A stretch of DNA of 64,000 bases, taken from contig NZ_CAHJXO010000003.1 of assembly GCF_903645305.1 (NCBI RefSeq), positions 310,001 to 374,000 on the forward strand, given 5' to 3'. Origin of the DNA: Corynebacterium sp. Marseille-P4321. Its GTDB lineage: Bacteria > Actinomycetota > Actinomycetes > Mycobacteriales > Mycobacteriaceae. The stretch's first letter is position 1; each line of letters opens with the position of its first letter. Of the stretch, positions 37,908 through 46,152 are shown one piece after another. The position numbers and the translations under genes are program-made. The notes beneath the pieces are model-generated. The model saw only the letters and a list, made by a program, of their open reading frames with translations, had not been told where the DNA came from and searched no databases.

Positions 37908-38918
37908 CTAGTGCCACTCGCGCAAGCGCTGAAGCAGCAGCTCGTCAGACTCGCGCAGCGCCGCCCGGTTCCCCTCGGCCGTGCCGCCGAGCTGGCGTTC
38001 CCACCCCGCGCCGCGCTCCTCGCCATCAGGGATGAACGCGTGCCCGGCGTCGGGGAAAACGCGCGCTTCGAAGCGGTTGCTTATCGACGCTAAAGTGTCC
38101 GCCGCCACCTCCGACTGCCACATGCGATCGTCTTGGCCCGCGAAGAGCAGCACGTTGCCGCCGAAGCCGGAAAGGTCGATGCGCGCGGCATCGTCCGCGG
38201 CCTCGACCGCCTGCTCATAGGTTGCGCGGTAGGACACGGGGTACTTCGTTATCGTTTGCCAGCCGACCCGCATGCCGGTGAGCCAGGACGCGTCCCGAAT
38301 GGAGGCGTACGGGACGTCCTCGCCGCGCAGCGTGAACGAGGGCGCGTCCTCCCAGCTGGAGAAATCCAGGCCCGAGTAGGAGTAGTGCGCCGGCGCGTAC
38401 GCCACCACGTTGTCCACTTCGAACCCGTGGGCCGCGAGCAAGAGCGCGAGCTCCGCGCCCTTCGACGCCCCCAGCACGGTCACCGGGCCGCCGGGCACGT
38501 GCTCGTCGATATAAGCGCGCACCTCATCAAACTGCTCGAGCGGCACGCGGGATAGCGCCGGCGCCTGGTTCGGCTGGCCGAAGAAGAACAGGCTCAACAC
38601 TTCGTGGCCATCGTCGTAAAGCATCTGCGCCGTGTCGAAGTTGGGACTACCCTCCGAACCGCCGAAGACCACAACCACCCCCTCGTGCCTCTTTACCTCC
38701 GGCCTGAAGTGGAAGCCGTTGAGGTAATCGCCCTCGATGGCGCGCACCCCCTCGCCGGTGGCGTAGGCAGATTTGTCCGCTGGCGACACGCCGCCGGACG
38801 CTATCGCGGGGAAACGGTGCTCGTTGACATCGCGCATGAACATCACCAGCACCACGAAGATCGCCACCGTAAGCGCGAACTCCGCCACGTACTGCCCGAT
38901 CTTCCGCAACACCTTCAT
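37908..38918 (-). CDS. Membrane-anchored alpha/beta hydrolase (acyl-CoA thioester hydrolase/BAAT C-terminal type)
   Basis: 336 aa. N-terminal membrane anchor FALTVAIFVVLVMFM; hydrolase core with nucleophile elbow VLGASKGAELALLLA (Ser in GASKG), Asp in LLFAGQDDRMW and His in DAGHAF. ATG 38918 follows a weak site; stop codon is directly next to that of the convergent HAD gene. Exact 13-mer at 38077 forces the uncommon ATA codon in ASISNR. Confidence 0.82.
   Translation of the reverse strand: MKVLRKIGQYVAEFALTVAIFVVLVMFMRDVNEHRFPAIASGGVSPADKSAYATGEGVRAIEGDYLNGFHFRPEVKRHEGVVVVFGGSEGSPNFDTAQMLYDDGHEVLSLFFFGQPNQAPALSRVPLEQFDEVRAYIDEHVPGGPVTVLGASKGAELALLLAAHGFEVDNVVAYAPAHYSYSGLDFSSWEDAPSFTLRGEDVPYASIRDASWLTGMRVGWQTITKYPVSYRATYEQAVEAADDAARIDLSGFGGNVLLFAGQDDRMWQSEVAADTLASISNRFEARVFPDAGHAFIPDGEERGAGWERQLGGTAEGNRAALRESDELLLQRLREWH
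38077..38089 (-). repeat. Dispersed 13-mer, exact copy
   Basis: In the hydrolase gene, read SISN with ATA codon. Confidence 0.9.
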
Positions 38919-38937
38919 GCCCCCGCATACTACGGAG

Positions 38938-38954
38938 AAAAACACGCGTTTTTT
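38938..38954. repeat. A-tract/T-tract element (A5-N6-T6)
   Basis: Intergenic, 20 bp upstream of the hydrolase start. Confidence 0.85.
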
Positions 38955-39064
38955 CGCATCTTTTTCACATCGTTTTTTGCGCTCTCCGGGCATGTGTTGG
39001 GCATAACAGTAAAGTTGTAGCTAGTGTTATTTGGGATAAACGACACCCAGGAAGGTGAGACAAA

Positions 39065-39745
39065 GTGAGTAAAGACGGTCTGTACACCAGCGGAACGACC
39101 GCAGTTTCCGCGAAGGTAGACTCCATCCCCCTCCGCGACAGCGACACCACCCGCCCCGGGCAGGACTCCATCGGCACGCTGATCTCGAACGCTACGGAGC
39201 AGGTTTCCACCCTCGTGCGCAGCGAGATCGAGCTGGCCAAGACCGAGATGATCGGCGAGGCGAAGAAGGGCGCCATCGGCGGCGGCATGTTCGCCGTGGC
39301 AGGCGTGATCGCCCTGTACTCCACCTTCTTCCTCTTCTTCGCCCTTGCTGAGATGCTGGCGAGCTGGATGCACCGCGGCTGGGCGTTCCTCATCGTGTTC
39401 CTCATCATGCTCGCCCTGTCCGGCCTGACCGCGTTCATGGGCTTTAAGAAGATGAAGAAGATCAAGGGCCCGAAGCGCACCATCGACAGCGTCGGCGAGC
39501 TGAAGAACCTCAAGCCGGGCGAAGCGCAGCGCAACCTGAACAAGAACGAGTCCGGCCTGTACACCGGCCCGGGCACCGCCGCGCCGCGCGCTCAGACCAC
39601 CCGCACTGAGACCCGTACCGAAACCCGCACCGTGCCGACCCGTACCGAGACCCGTACTCAGCCGGAGCGCAACTCCCGCGTCACCGAGGTCCGCACCAAC
39701 GGCACCAACCGCACCACCGGCGGCTCCACCGCTGTTACCCGGTAA
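39065..39745 (+). CDS. Actinobacterial holin-X/DUF1469 (phage holin superfamily) protein
   Basis: 226 aa: N-terminal amphipathic region (LVRSEIELAKTEMIGEAKKGAIGGG), two membrane helices (MFAVAGVIALYSTFFLFFALAE; FLIVFLIMLALSGLTAF) and a long Arg/Thr tail with repeats of TRTETRT. Despite the family name it is a chromosomal membrane protein common in actinobacteria. GTG start with GGAAGGTGAG upstream. Its end overlaps the convergent protease gene by 11 bp. Confidence 0.85.
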   Translation: MSKDGLYTSGTTAVSAKVDSIPLRDSDTTRPGQDSIGTLISNATEQVSTLVRSEIELAKTEMIGEAKKGAIGGGMFAVAGVIALYSTFFLFFALAEMLASWMHRGWAFLIVFLIMLALSGLTAFMGFKKMKKIKGPKRTIDSVGELKNLKPGEAQRNLNKNESGLYTGPGTAAPRAQTTRTETRTETRTVPTRTETRTQPERNSRVTEVRTNGTNRTTGGSTAVTR

Positions 39746-40928
39746 CGCACGCGCCCGTATCCACGGGCCGCGCTAGCTGCGTTACATCCCCTACGCGCTG
39801 CTGCACCTGACGTGCAGTCAGCGCGTAACCCGTTTCTAGGGTGTCCATCGAAGCCCCGAAGATCACCCCGGCTACCTCACCGGCCGGGGTGAGCAGCGGG
39901 CCGCCGGAGTTGCCCTGGCGGATATCGCCGCGGATGGTGTAGGCCTCCCGCTCCACGCGCCCCGTGGTGTAAATGTCCGGGCCCGCGATGTGCATCACGC
40001 CGCGGATGCGCGCCGGAGCCGCCTCGAACGGGCCGGACTCGGGGTAGCCCATCACCACCGCGTCGTCGCCCTGGCGCAGCCGCTCGTTGGCCCACGGGAT
40101 CTCCGGGAGGCCCAGCTGGTCGGAGTGCAACACCGCGATGTCGGTATCCGGGTCGTAGAGCACCACCTCCGCCGGTTTGACGCCCACCGCGGTATCCAGC
40201 GCCACCCGCTCGGTGCCCGCCACCACGTGCGCGTTGGTCAGCACGTAGTCTTCGGCCACCACGAAGCCGGAGCCCATCAGGCGGCGCCGGCAGGACTCCG
40301 CATCGCCCATCACGTGCACCACGCTGGGGCGGAACTTCTCCACCACCGCCGGGTCCAACGCAGCCTCGTCGGGCGCGGCCACCTCAGCGCCGCGCGGGGA
40401 CTGGAAGGGCGAGACGAGTGGGGGCAGGCCGGATTCGTCGAGAAGCGCGGCGAACTTCGCCGGCAGCTGGGCGGCCGCGTCCGGTGTGGCGGCGTCGATG
40501 CCGCCGAGCACCCGGGAGTGGCGCACCCCGTCGCCAAGCATGCCTGGCATCGACGCTGCGAGCGGGATGGAGATAAACCACACCACCAACCCCACAGCCA
40601 CCGACTGGAACAGCGCACCAAGCACCGAGTCCACCCGGCGCGCGCCGCGGCCGCGCACCGAATCGCGGAAGTTCGCGCCGATGGTCACCCCCACCACGTT
40701 GCCCAAGCCCACGAACGCCACCACCACGCCGAACAGCAGCACAACGCGGGCGAGCTGCGTGTCGGCCAGCTGCAGCAGCGGCGGGGCGAACGCCAAGCCC
40801 ACGATCAGCCCGGCGATGATGCCCACCGCAGACACCACGGACGAAAACGCGCCCTGGCGCCAGCCGCCGACGAACGCGCCGACGACGATGGCGACAATGA
40901 GCACGTCAATCACAATGGGCATCCACAT
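39735..40928 (-). CDS. MarP-family membrane serine protease
   Basis: About 397 aa: four membrane helices (CvpA-like) followed by a periplasmic chymotrypsin-fold protease. Triad: His in LTNAHVVAG, Asp in YDPDTDIAVLHS, Ser in RQGNSGGPLL. In M. tuberculosis MarP is needed for acid resistance. Start ATG 40928; GTG 40931 is one codon earlier. Downstream of the NUDIX gene in a conserved minus-strand run. Confidence 0.93.
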   Translation of the reverse strand: MWMPIVIDVLIVAIVVGAFVGGWRQGAFSSVVSAVGIIAGLIVGLAFAPPLLQLADTQLARVVLLFGVVVAFVGLGNVVGVTIGANFRDSVRGRGARRVDSVLGALFQSVAVGLVVWFISIPLAASMPGMLGDGVRHSRVLGGIDAATPDAAAQLPAKFAALLDESGLPPLVSPFQSPRGAEVAAPDEAALDPAVVEKFRPSVVHVMGDAESCRRRLMGSGFVVAEDYVLTNAHVVAGTERVALDTAVGVKPAEVVLYDPDTDIAVLHSDQLGLPEIPWANERLRQGDDAVVMGYPESGPFEAAPARIRGVMHIAGPDIYTTGRVEREAYTIRGDIRQGNSGGPLLTPAGEVAGVIFGASMDTLETGYALTARQVQQRVGDVTQLARPVDTGACVTG

Positions 40929-40952
40929 CACCGGGGAGATGTTACAGCCGCG

Positions 40953-41642
40953 CTACTGCTCGTTGTTGCAGGAACGCTCGAGCGCCTCCGCAAGGTCGCG
41001 CGGGCGCTCGTCCCACGGCTTGGCCCACCCGCCGAGCTCCAGCACCACCGCCACGAGCACGCCAGTAAAGCCCCACACCAAGTAGCAACCCGCCCAAAAC
41101 GCCGGCCCCACCCAGCCGTGCCAGGAGACGTTCTCACGGTTTTCCGGGTTCACGAGCTCCGCCAGCGGCACGAAAAACACGTCGTCGTTCTCGTTCGGGC
41201 TCGCCGAATACACCTCACCCGGGCGCGGCGCGTACGCCACCACGGGGCGCACCCGCCTGTTCGACCCGCCCGTGGTGGCGGCCTGCATGAGCGTAAGCGG
41301 CACGACACGCTCGCGCGCCAGGCCGGTCTCCTCCTCCGCCTCGCGAAGTGCTGCGTCGACCGGCCCGGCGTCGGTGGCGTCAATGTGCCCGCCGGGAAAC
41401 GCCATCTGCCCGGAGTGGCTGCGCATTGTCGGGGTGCGGTGCGTAATCAGCACCGCTGCATCCTCGAGCCGCTCGCCGGTGAAGCAGATCAGCACCGCCG
41501 CCTGGTCTTTGCCTTCCTTCTGGCGCACGCGGGTGGCCAGCAGCTGGCGGGTGATACTCGCCTCTTCGCCCCGCTCAAGCGCGCGCACCAGCGGCGCGAG
41601 CCAATCGGGCGCCGCCTCGGGCCGCAGCTGCACGTCGGCCAT
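40953..41642 (-). CDS. NUDIX hydrolase, CoA pyrophosphatase type
   Basis: 229 aa. Nudix box GGHIDATDAGPVDAALREAEEETGL is split here for reading: GGHIDATDAGP then VDAALREAEEETGL, with the REAEEETG core. The preceding TMRSHSGQMAFPGG matches the CoA-diphosphatase subgroup motif. A late hydrophobic stretch GPAFWAGCYLVWGFTGVLVAV suggests membrane contact. Confidence 0.88.
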   Translation of the reverse strand: MADVQLRPEAAPDWLAPLVRALERGEEASITRQLLATRVRQKEGKDQAAVLICFTGERLEDAAVLITHRTPTMRSHSGQMAFPGGHIDATDAGPVDAALREAEEETGLARERVVPLTLMQAATTGGSNRRVRPVVAYAPRPGEVYSASPNENDDVFFVPLAELVNPENRENVSWHGWVGPAFWAGCYLVWGFTGVLVAVVLELGGWAKPWDERPRDLAEALERSCNNEQ

Positions 41643-42251
41643 CTAGATCACGCTTTCCACCGCGGCTTCGAGGTCTTCCGGGCTGGTGAACGTGTCCGGG
41701 AAGATGCCCACAGGAGCCCCCTGGGCAAACACCACCGTCACCGGCACCACCGGCGGCAGGCCCAGCAGCCCGGCGAATTTGCCCGCGTCGTCCTGGTAGC
41801 TGCGCATCTTAACCCCCAGCTCGTTGAGTAGGTCTGCGCCCGCCGCAGCGTTCGGGTCGGAATGCACGCCGAGCACCTCCCATTCCGGGTGCGCCGCGGC
41901 AAACTCGTCGATCATGCCCAGCTCCTCGCGGCACGGCGGGCACCAGTACGCCCACACCACCGCCACGGTCACATCCGCCCGCTCCTGCTCGGTGGTTTCC
42001 CCGCCGAGGCACGGCAGATCGAACCCGCCCACGCCGCCGGCCGGGCAGTCGGGTCGTGCGGCGACATCGAATCGGGGCAATTGCTTATCGACGCCTCCCG
42101 GTGCCTTCCCCGCCACCCCAGAGGCACTCGTCGTCTCGGGAGATGCGGATGGCTCCGCGGAGCCGTCGCTAAGCAATGTGATTGCCCCCACGATCACCAA
42201 CACCGTCACCGCAACGAGCGCGACGACGCTTACCCAGATCGACTTCTTCAT
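41643..42251 (-). CDS. Membrane-anchored TlpA/ResA-like thioredoxin
   Basis: 202 aa. N-terminal anchor [21 protein letters not shown], Ser/Thr/Pro linker, then thioredoxin fold with redox site [13 protein letters not shown] and a cis-Pro region PVVPVTVVF. Acts outside the membrane. The linker contains an exact 13-mer (GVDKQL) and, 70 bp away, an inverted one-mismatch copy. Between nth and NUDIX as in mycobacteria. Confidence 0.88.
   Translation of the reverse strand: MKKSIWVSVVALVAVTVLVIVGAITLLSDGSAEPSASPETTSASGVAGKAPGGVDKQLPRFDVAARPDCPAGGVGGFDLPCLGGETTEQERADVTVAVVWAYWCPPCREELGMIDEFAAAHPEWEVLGVHSDPNAAAGADLLNELGVKMRSYQDDAGKFAGLLGLPPVVPVTVVFAQGAPVGIFPDTFTSPEDLEAAVESVI
42081..42093 (-). repeat. 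Dispersed 13-mer, exact copy
   Basis: In the thioredoxin linker, read VDKQ; an inverted copy with one mismatch follows at 42164-42176. Confidence 0.9.
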
Positions 42252-43039
42252 CCCTCAACCATCTCCAGAATGTGTTCGCGTTCCTCGCCCGTGACCAACG
42301 CCGCCGCCTCACCCGGCTCCGTCGGGCCCGCGCCGAAGCTGGGGCAATCGAACGCGATCGGGCACGCGCCGCAAGCCGGCTTGCGTGCGTGGCACACGCG
42401 GCGGCCGTGGAAGATGATGCGGTGCGAAAACATCGTCCACTCGCTGCGCTGAATCAACTCCGCGATGGCGTGCTCGATTTTCACCGGGTCCGTCTCCTCA
42501 GTGAGCATGAGGCGGCCCACCAGGCGCTGGAAGTGCGTGTCTACCGTCAGCCCCGGCATGCCGAACGCGTTGCCGCGCACCACGTGCGCCGTCTTGCGCC
42601 CCACCCCCGGCAGCGTGACTAGGTCCTCCAGTTTCTCCGGCACCTCGCCGCCGTACTCCGCCACCAACTTCTGCCCCAGCCCGATCAGGTTCTTCGCCTT
42701 CGAGCGGTAGAACCCGGCGGAGCGGATAATCTCCTCCACATCCGCCTGCTCCGCCGTGGCGTAGGCCTCCGCGGTGGTGTAGCGGGCGAACAGTTCTGGG
42801 GTGACTTGGTTCACCCGCGCGTCGGTGGTCTGCGCGGAGAGCACGGTGGCCACGAGCAGCTCGAGCGGGTTGGTGAAATCCAGCTCCGCGTGCGCGTCGG
42901 GGAACGCCGCGGCGAGCGTGCGGTTGATGCGACGGGCCCGGCGGGTGCGCCCCAGCTCCGTCTCGCGCCCTTTCGCCGCCGGGTGGGATCCTGGGCGGCG
43001 TCGCTTTACGGGTGTGAGGGATTCGGGCATAAAAGCCAT
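42248..43039 (-). CDS. nth: Endonuclease III
   Basis: 263 aa. Helix-hairpin-helix [14 protein letters not shown] with catalytic Lys, catalytic Asp in [11 protein letters not shown], and 4Fe-4S cluster C-x6-C-x2-C-x5-C ([17 protein letters not shown]). Removes oxidised pyrimidines in base-excision repair. MPESL at 43030 is an alternative start. Stop overlaps the start of the thioredoxin gene. Confidence 0.95.
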   Translation of the reverse strand: MAFMPESLTPVKRRRPGSHPAAKGRETELGRTRRARRINRTLAAAFPDAHAELDFTNPLELLVATVLSAQTTDARVNQVTPELFARYTTAEAYATAEQADVEEIIRSAGFYRSKAKNLIGLGQKLVAEYGGEVPEKLEDLVTLPGVGRKTAHVVRGNAFGMPGLTVDTHFQRLVGRLMLTEETDPVKIEHAIAELIQRSEWTMFSHRIIFHGRRVCHARKPACGACPIAFDCPSFGAGPTEPGEAAALVTGEEREHILEMVEG

Positions 43040-43060
43040 GGTATCGGGGCGGGGCCTAGA

Positions 43061-43168
43061 ATGGCATTCATGACTGTGGTTCTCGTGGCGCTCATCCCGC
43101 TCGTGCTCGGCGCGTTTCCCCTCCTGATGGAGCGGATGGAAACACGCGTGGTGGAGGGCACCCGCTAA
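43061..43168 (+). CDS. Conserved small membrane protein upstream of glxR
   Basis: 35 codons: [17 protein letters not shown] followed by a short charged tail; a single membrane helix. An internal ATG at 43070 gives 32 aa. A small membrane protein in this position between nth and crp/glxR is a recurring feature of the group (Rv3675 in mycobacteria is longer). Role unknown. Confidence 0.6.
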   Translation: MAFMTVVLVALIPLVLGAFPLLMERMETRVVEGTR

Positions 43169-43244
43169 ACGTCACTTAAGGATTGGGCAATTCCTGCCCG
43201 CCGGGTCGCCATGATGGTAAAGTTCGTGGCCAGTGTGGTCACCA

Positions 43245-43259
43245 GTGTGACGGTCACAC
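43245..43259 (+). promoter_or_regulatory. glxR: 15-bp palindrome in the glxR promoter region
   Basis: GTGTGACGGTCACAC is symmetric about its central base and sits about 50 bp before the glxR start. Its TGTGA/TCACA halves are those of a GlxR site but the gap is 3 instead of 6, so autoregulation is plausible, not certain. Confidence 0.45.
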
Positions 43260-43310
43260 CGAAAATTACTTTTGGTGACCAAAGCCACGGCACCCGTTAG
43301 AGGAGGACGA

Positions 43311-43994
43311 ATGGAAGGCGTACAGGACACCCTCGCCCGCGCCGGCATCTTTCAGGGGGTCGACTCGGACGCGGTCTCCGCGCTGATCGGCGAAATGGAG
43401 ACCGTGAAGTTCCCCAAGGGCAGCACTATTTTCGACGAGGGCGAGCCCGGCGACCGCCTCTACATCATCATCGACGGCAAAGTGAAGCTCGCCCGCCACG
43501 CCCCCGACGGCCGCGAGAACCTGCTTTCCGTGATGGGCCCGTCCGACATGTTCGGCGAGCTGTCCATCTTCGACCCGGGCCCGCGCACCTCCTCAGCCAT
43601 CTGCGTCACCGACGTCACCGCGGCGACGATGGACTCCACCATGCTGCGCACCTGGATCGACAATCATCCGGAGATCTCCCAGCAGCTTCTCCGCGTGCTG
43701 GCCCGCCGCCTGCGCCGCACCAATGCGTCGCTGGCTGACCTTATCTTTACCGACGTGCCCGGCCGCGTAGCCAAGACGTTGCTTCAGCTGGCCAACCGCT
43801 TCGGCACCCACGAGGGCGGCGCGCTGCGCGTGAACCACGACCTCACACAGGAAGAGATCGCTCAGCTGGTGGGCGCGTCGCGCGAGACCGTGAACAAGGC
43901 CTTGGCCACCTTCGCCCACCGTGGCTGGATCCGCCTGGAGGGCAAGAGCGTGCTCATCGTGGACACCGAGCACCTCGCCCGCCGCGCCCGCTAG
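43311..43994 (+). CDS. glxR: cAMP-responsive global regulator GlxR (Crp/Fnr family)
   Basis: 227 aa. cNMP-binding domain with [15 protein letters not shown] (phosphate-binding cassette), long dimer helix, and winged helix [21 protein letters not shown]. Corynebacterial GlxR starts MEGVQ; here ATG 43311 gives that start and has AGGAGGA immediately upstream, so the in-frame ATG at 43272 is rejected. It controls central carbon metabolism, respiration and many other genes in the genus. Followed by an A5-N6-T5 element (44023). Confidence 0.97.
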   Translation: MEGVQDTLARAGIFQGVDSDAVSALIGEMETVKFPKGSTIFDEGEPGDRLYIIIDGKVKLARHAPDGRENLLSVMGPSDMFGELSIFDPGPRTSSAICVTDVTAATMDSTMLRTWIDNHPEISQQLLRVLARRLRRTNASLADLIFTDVPGRVAKTLLQLANRFGTHEGGALRVNHDLTQEEIAQLVGASRETVNKALATFAHRGWIRLEGKSVLIVDTEHLARRAR

Positions 43995-44022
43995 TTCGAC
44001 CCCCTGTTCTCGACTTCCGCCG

Positions 44023-44038
44023 AAAAACGGCCCTTTTT
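44023..44038. repeat. A-tract/T-tract element (A5-N6-T5)
   Basis: Intergenic after glxR; arms CGAAAAA/TTTTTCG are perfectly symmetric. Confidence 0.8.
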
Positions 44039-44068
44039 CGTGCGCTCGGTCCTGTCGAGCTAGAGCGC

Positions 44069-44101
44069 ACTGGGGTTGTACTGGGGTTGTACTGGGGTGG
44101 C
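44069..44101 (+). repeat. 11-bp tandem repeat after glxR
   Basis: ACTGGGGTTGT at 44069-44079 and 44080-44090, then ACTGGGGTGGC at 44091-44101, ending just before the MBL stop codon. A G-rich microsatellite-like array that may vary in copy number. Confidence 0.85.
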
Positions 44102-44102
44102 G

Positions 44103-44915
44103 CTAGTTGGAACGCTGCAGGTAGCGCAGTGCCACGCGGGTGGACTGCTCGGCGGCGCCGCGCAGCACCGGATCCACGTCGTCGTAGATCGCATCCACGA
44201 TGGTGTTCACATCCGCGTTCTCACCGTGCTCCTTCAGCGCGCCGCGGATCTGGTCGAGGCGCTGGTTACGCCGGTCGATGTACTTGCGCGCAAACGCGGA
44301 AAGGTCATCGCCCTCCGGGCCGTGGCCGGGCAGAAGCTTGACGTCCTTGCCCTTCTCCTCGAGCATCTCCAGGGTCTCCATGTACGCACCGAGGTCGCCG
44401 TCCGTCTCGGAGATCATCGTGGTGTGGCGGCCAGCGATCGTGTCGCCGGTGATAATGCCCTCCAGCTCCGAGTTATCCGCTTCACCGGAGTAGATGAAGA
44501 AGCACACCGAGTCACTGGTGTGCCCCGGGGTAGAGACCACCTTGATCTGCGGGGTGACACCGTCAACCTTGATAATCTCGCCGTCTTCGAGCTCATCAGC
44601 GCCATGCGAGTACTGCGCGTCGAACGCACGCACCGGCGCGCCGGTGAGCTGGCGGAAGCGCACCGCGCCGTCCGCGTGGTCGTGGTGGCGGTGCGTAAGC
44701 AGGGTGAGCGCCACCTTGTCCGCCTTGGACTGCAGGACGTTCAGGTGCCCCTCATCCGCCGGGCCGGGATCGACGACAATGCTGTATTCGTCTTCCGGCC
44801 CGCGGATCACCCACGAGTTAGTCCCCTCGAGCGCCGCGTAGCTGGGGTTAGGCGCCAGCACAACCGCGGCGGAGGTTGTCACTGGACGCAATTGGCTGTA
44901 AGCGGGATGCTGCAT
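44103..44915 (-). CDS. Metallo-beta-lactamase fold hydrolase (Rv3677c-like)
   Basis: 270 aa. Zinc motif LLTHRHHDHADG, STPGHTSDS, ITGDTI and LPGHGPE. LACTB2-type proteins of this kind act as nucleases or hydrolases; substrate here unknown. Convergent with glxR as in mycobacteria. Confidence 0.87.
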   Translation of the reverse strand: MQHPAYSQLRPVTTSAAVVLAPNPSYAALEGTNSWVIRGPEDEYSIVVDPGPADEGHLNVLQSKADKVALTLLTHRHHDHADGAVRFRQLTGAPVRAFDAQYSHGADELEDGEIIKVDGVTPQIKVVSTPGHTSDSVCFFIYSGEADNSELEGIITGDTIAGRHTTMISETDGDLGAYMETLEMLEEKGKDVKLLPGHGPEGDDLSAFARKYIDRRNQRLDQIRGALKEHGENADVNTIVDAIYDDVDPVLRGAAEQSTRVALRYLQRSN

Positions 44916-44943
44916 AGGTTCAACGATACGCGATTCACGGCAG

Positions 44944-44956
44944 CGTCGATAAGCAA
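44944..44956 (+). repeat. Dispersed 13-mer, exact copy
   Basis: Intergenic between the MBL start and the RidA stop. Confidence 0.9.
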
Positions 44957-44975
44957 CTGCCCACCCAAATGGCGC

Positions 44976-45449
44976 TTAGGCCTTCAGCTCCACAACAAGC
45001 TCAATCTCAACCGGCGCGTCGAGCGGCAACGCCGCAACGCCGACGGCGGAACGTGCGTGCGCCCCAGCCTCGCCGAAAATCTCCTGCAACAGCTCGGACG
45101 CGCCGTTGACCACGGCAGGCTGGCCGTTAAACGCAGGATCGGAAGCCACGAAACCGACGATTTTCAGCACGCGGGCGACGTTGTCGATACCTACAAGATC
45201 ATCCACTGCCGCAAGCGCGTTGAGCATGCACTGGCGCGCGTAGCCCGCGGCATCCTCGGCCTGCACTTCAGCGCCCACCTTGCCGGTGGCCGCAAGCTCA
45301 CCGTTCGCGAACGGCAACTGGCCCGAAGTCCACACCTGGTTTCCTGCGCGGATAGCCGGAACGTACGCGGCTACCGGCGCCGCGACGGCAGGCAGCTCGA
45401 TGCCCAGCTCCGCGAGGCGCTCCGTCCAAGTCTGTGCTTGCTGTGCCAT
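44976..45449 (-). CDS. ridA: RidA family protein
   Basis: 157 aa, slightly longer than classical RidA. Conserved VWTSGQLPF, ARQCMLNALAAVDDL and HARSAVGVAALPLDAPVEIE (Arg of the active site). Deaminates reactive enamine/imine intermediates. TAA of the DUF4177 gene touches its ATG. Confidence 0.88.
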   Translation of the reverse strand: MAQQAQTWTERLAELGIELPAVAAPVAAYVPAIRAGNQVWTSGQLPFANGELAATGKVGAEVQAEDAAGYARQCMLNALAAVDDLVGIDNVARVLKIVGFVASDPAFNGQPAVVNGASELLQEIFGEAGAHARSAVGVAALPLDAPVEIELVVELKA

Positions 45450-45605
45450 TTACTCAGCCTCCCGCTTCATGTATGCGACAACGTTGTCCGGGTTCGGACC
45501 CGGGGTGACGGCGACGAGTTCCCAACCGTCCTCGCCCCAAGAATCCAGAATCTGCTTCGTTGCGTGGGTGAGCAGTGGCACCGTGGCGTATTCCCATTTC
45601 TTCAT
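45450..45605 (-). CDS. DUF4177 small protein
   Basis: 51 aa (MKKWEYATVPLLTHATKQIL...), with the WGEDGWELVAVTPG signature of DUF4177. Its stop codon is immediately next to the RidA start, so the two are co-translated. Function unknown; conserved in this locus of corynebacteria. Confidence 0.85.
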   Translation of the reverse strand: MKKWEYATVPLLTHATKQILDSWGEDGWELVAVTPGPNPDNVVAYMKREAE

Positions 45606-45633
45606 GGGCGCCACAGTACCGAAATTCCGCGCC

Positions 45634-45996
45634 CTACAGGCCGATCACTTCAGCGCCCGAAGCGAGGTGCGCAGCCCAGTCGGTGACGTGCGGGTTCTTG
45701 CGCAGTACGGCGCGGCGCTGACGCTCGGTGAGCCCGCCCCACACGCCGAACTCAACGCGGTTGTCCAGCGCATCCGCGCGGCACTGCATAAGCACCGGGC
45801 ACGCGCGGCAGATGGCCGCCGCTTTACGCTGCTCTGCACCGCGCACGAAGAGCGCGTCTGGGTCGCCGCCGCGGCACTGCGCCTGGGTGACCCACTCGCC
45901 ACGGTCGTACACGAGGGTTCCGGAAGCATCGCACTTGCGGGACGTGGTTACCGCCTTATGCGTAGCGGGCACCGTGTTGCGAAGTGTGGTGGTCAT
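45634..45996 (-). CDS. whcA: WhiB-family iron-sulfur regulator WhcA
   Basis: 120 aa. Cluster cysteines in AQCRGGDPDALF and ICRACPVLMQC (C-x2-C-x5-C), the GVWGGLTERQRR turn motif, and a basic tail. Two adjacent ATGs; 45996 gives the better 7-nt spacing to AGGAG. The location next to the PASTA PBP matches whcA of C. glutamicum and whiB4 of mycobacteria; WhcA acts in oxidative stress control. Confidence 0.92.
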   Translation of the reverse strand: MTTTLRNTVPATHKAVTTSRKCDASGTLVYDRGEWVTQAQCRGGDPDALFVRGAEQRKAAAICRACPVLMQCRADALDNRVEFGVWGGLTERQRRAVLRKNPHVTDWAAHLASGAEVIGL

Positions 45997-46152
45997 CATC
46001 CTGCTCCTTCCGGACACTTTTATTCACCGAACTGCATACTTAGCCGTCCACCTGTAGATGTAATCACACCCCCCAAAACTTGTCGAATGGATCACAATAA
46101 CGGGGGGAGTGCGCTATTCCCCCACGGCGAATACGTCAATTAAGGTAAGAGC

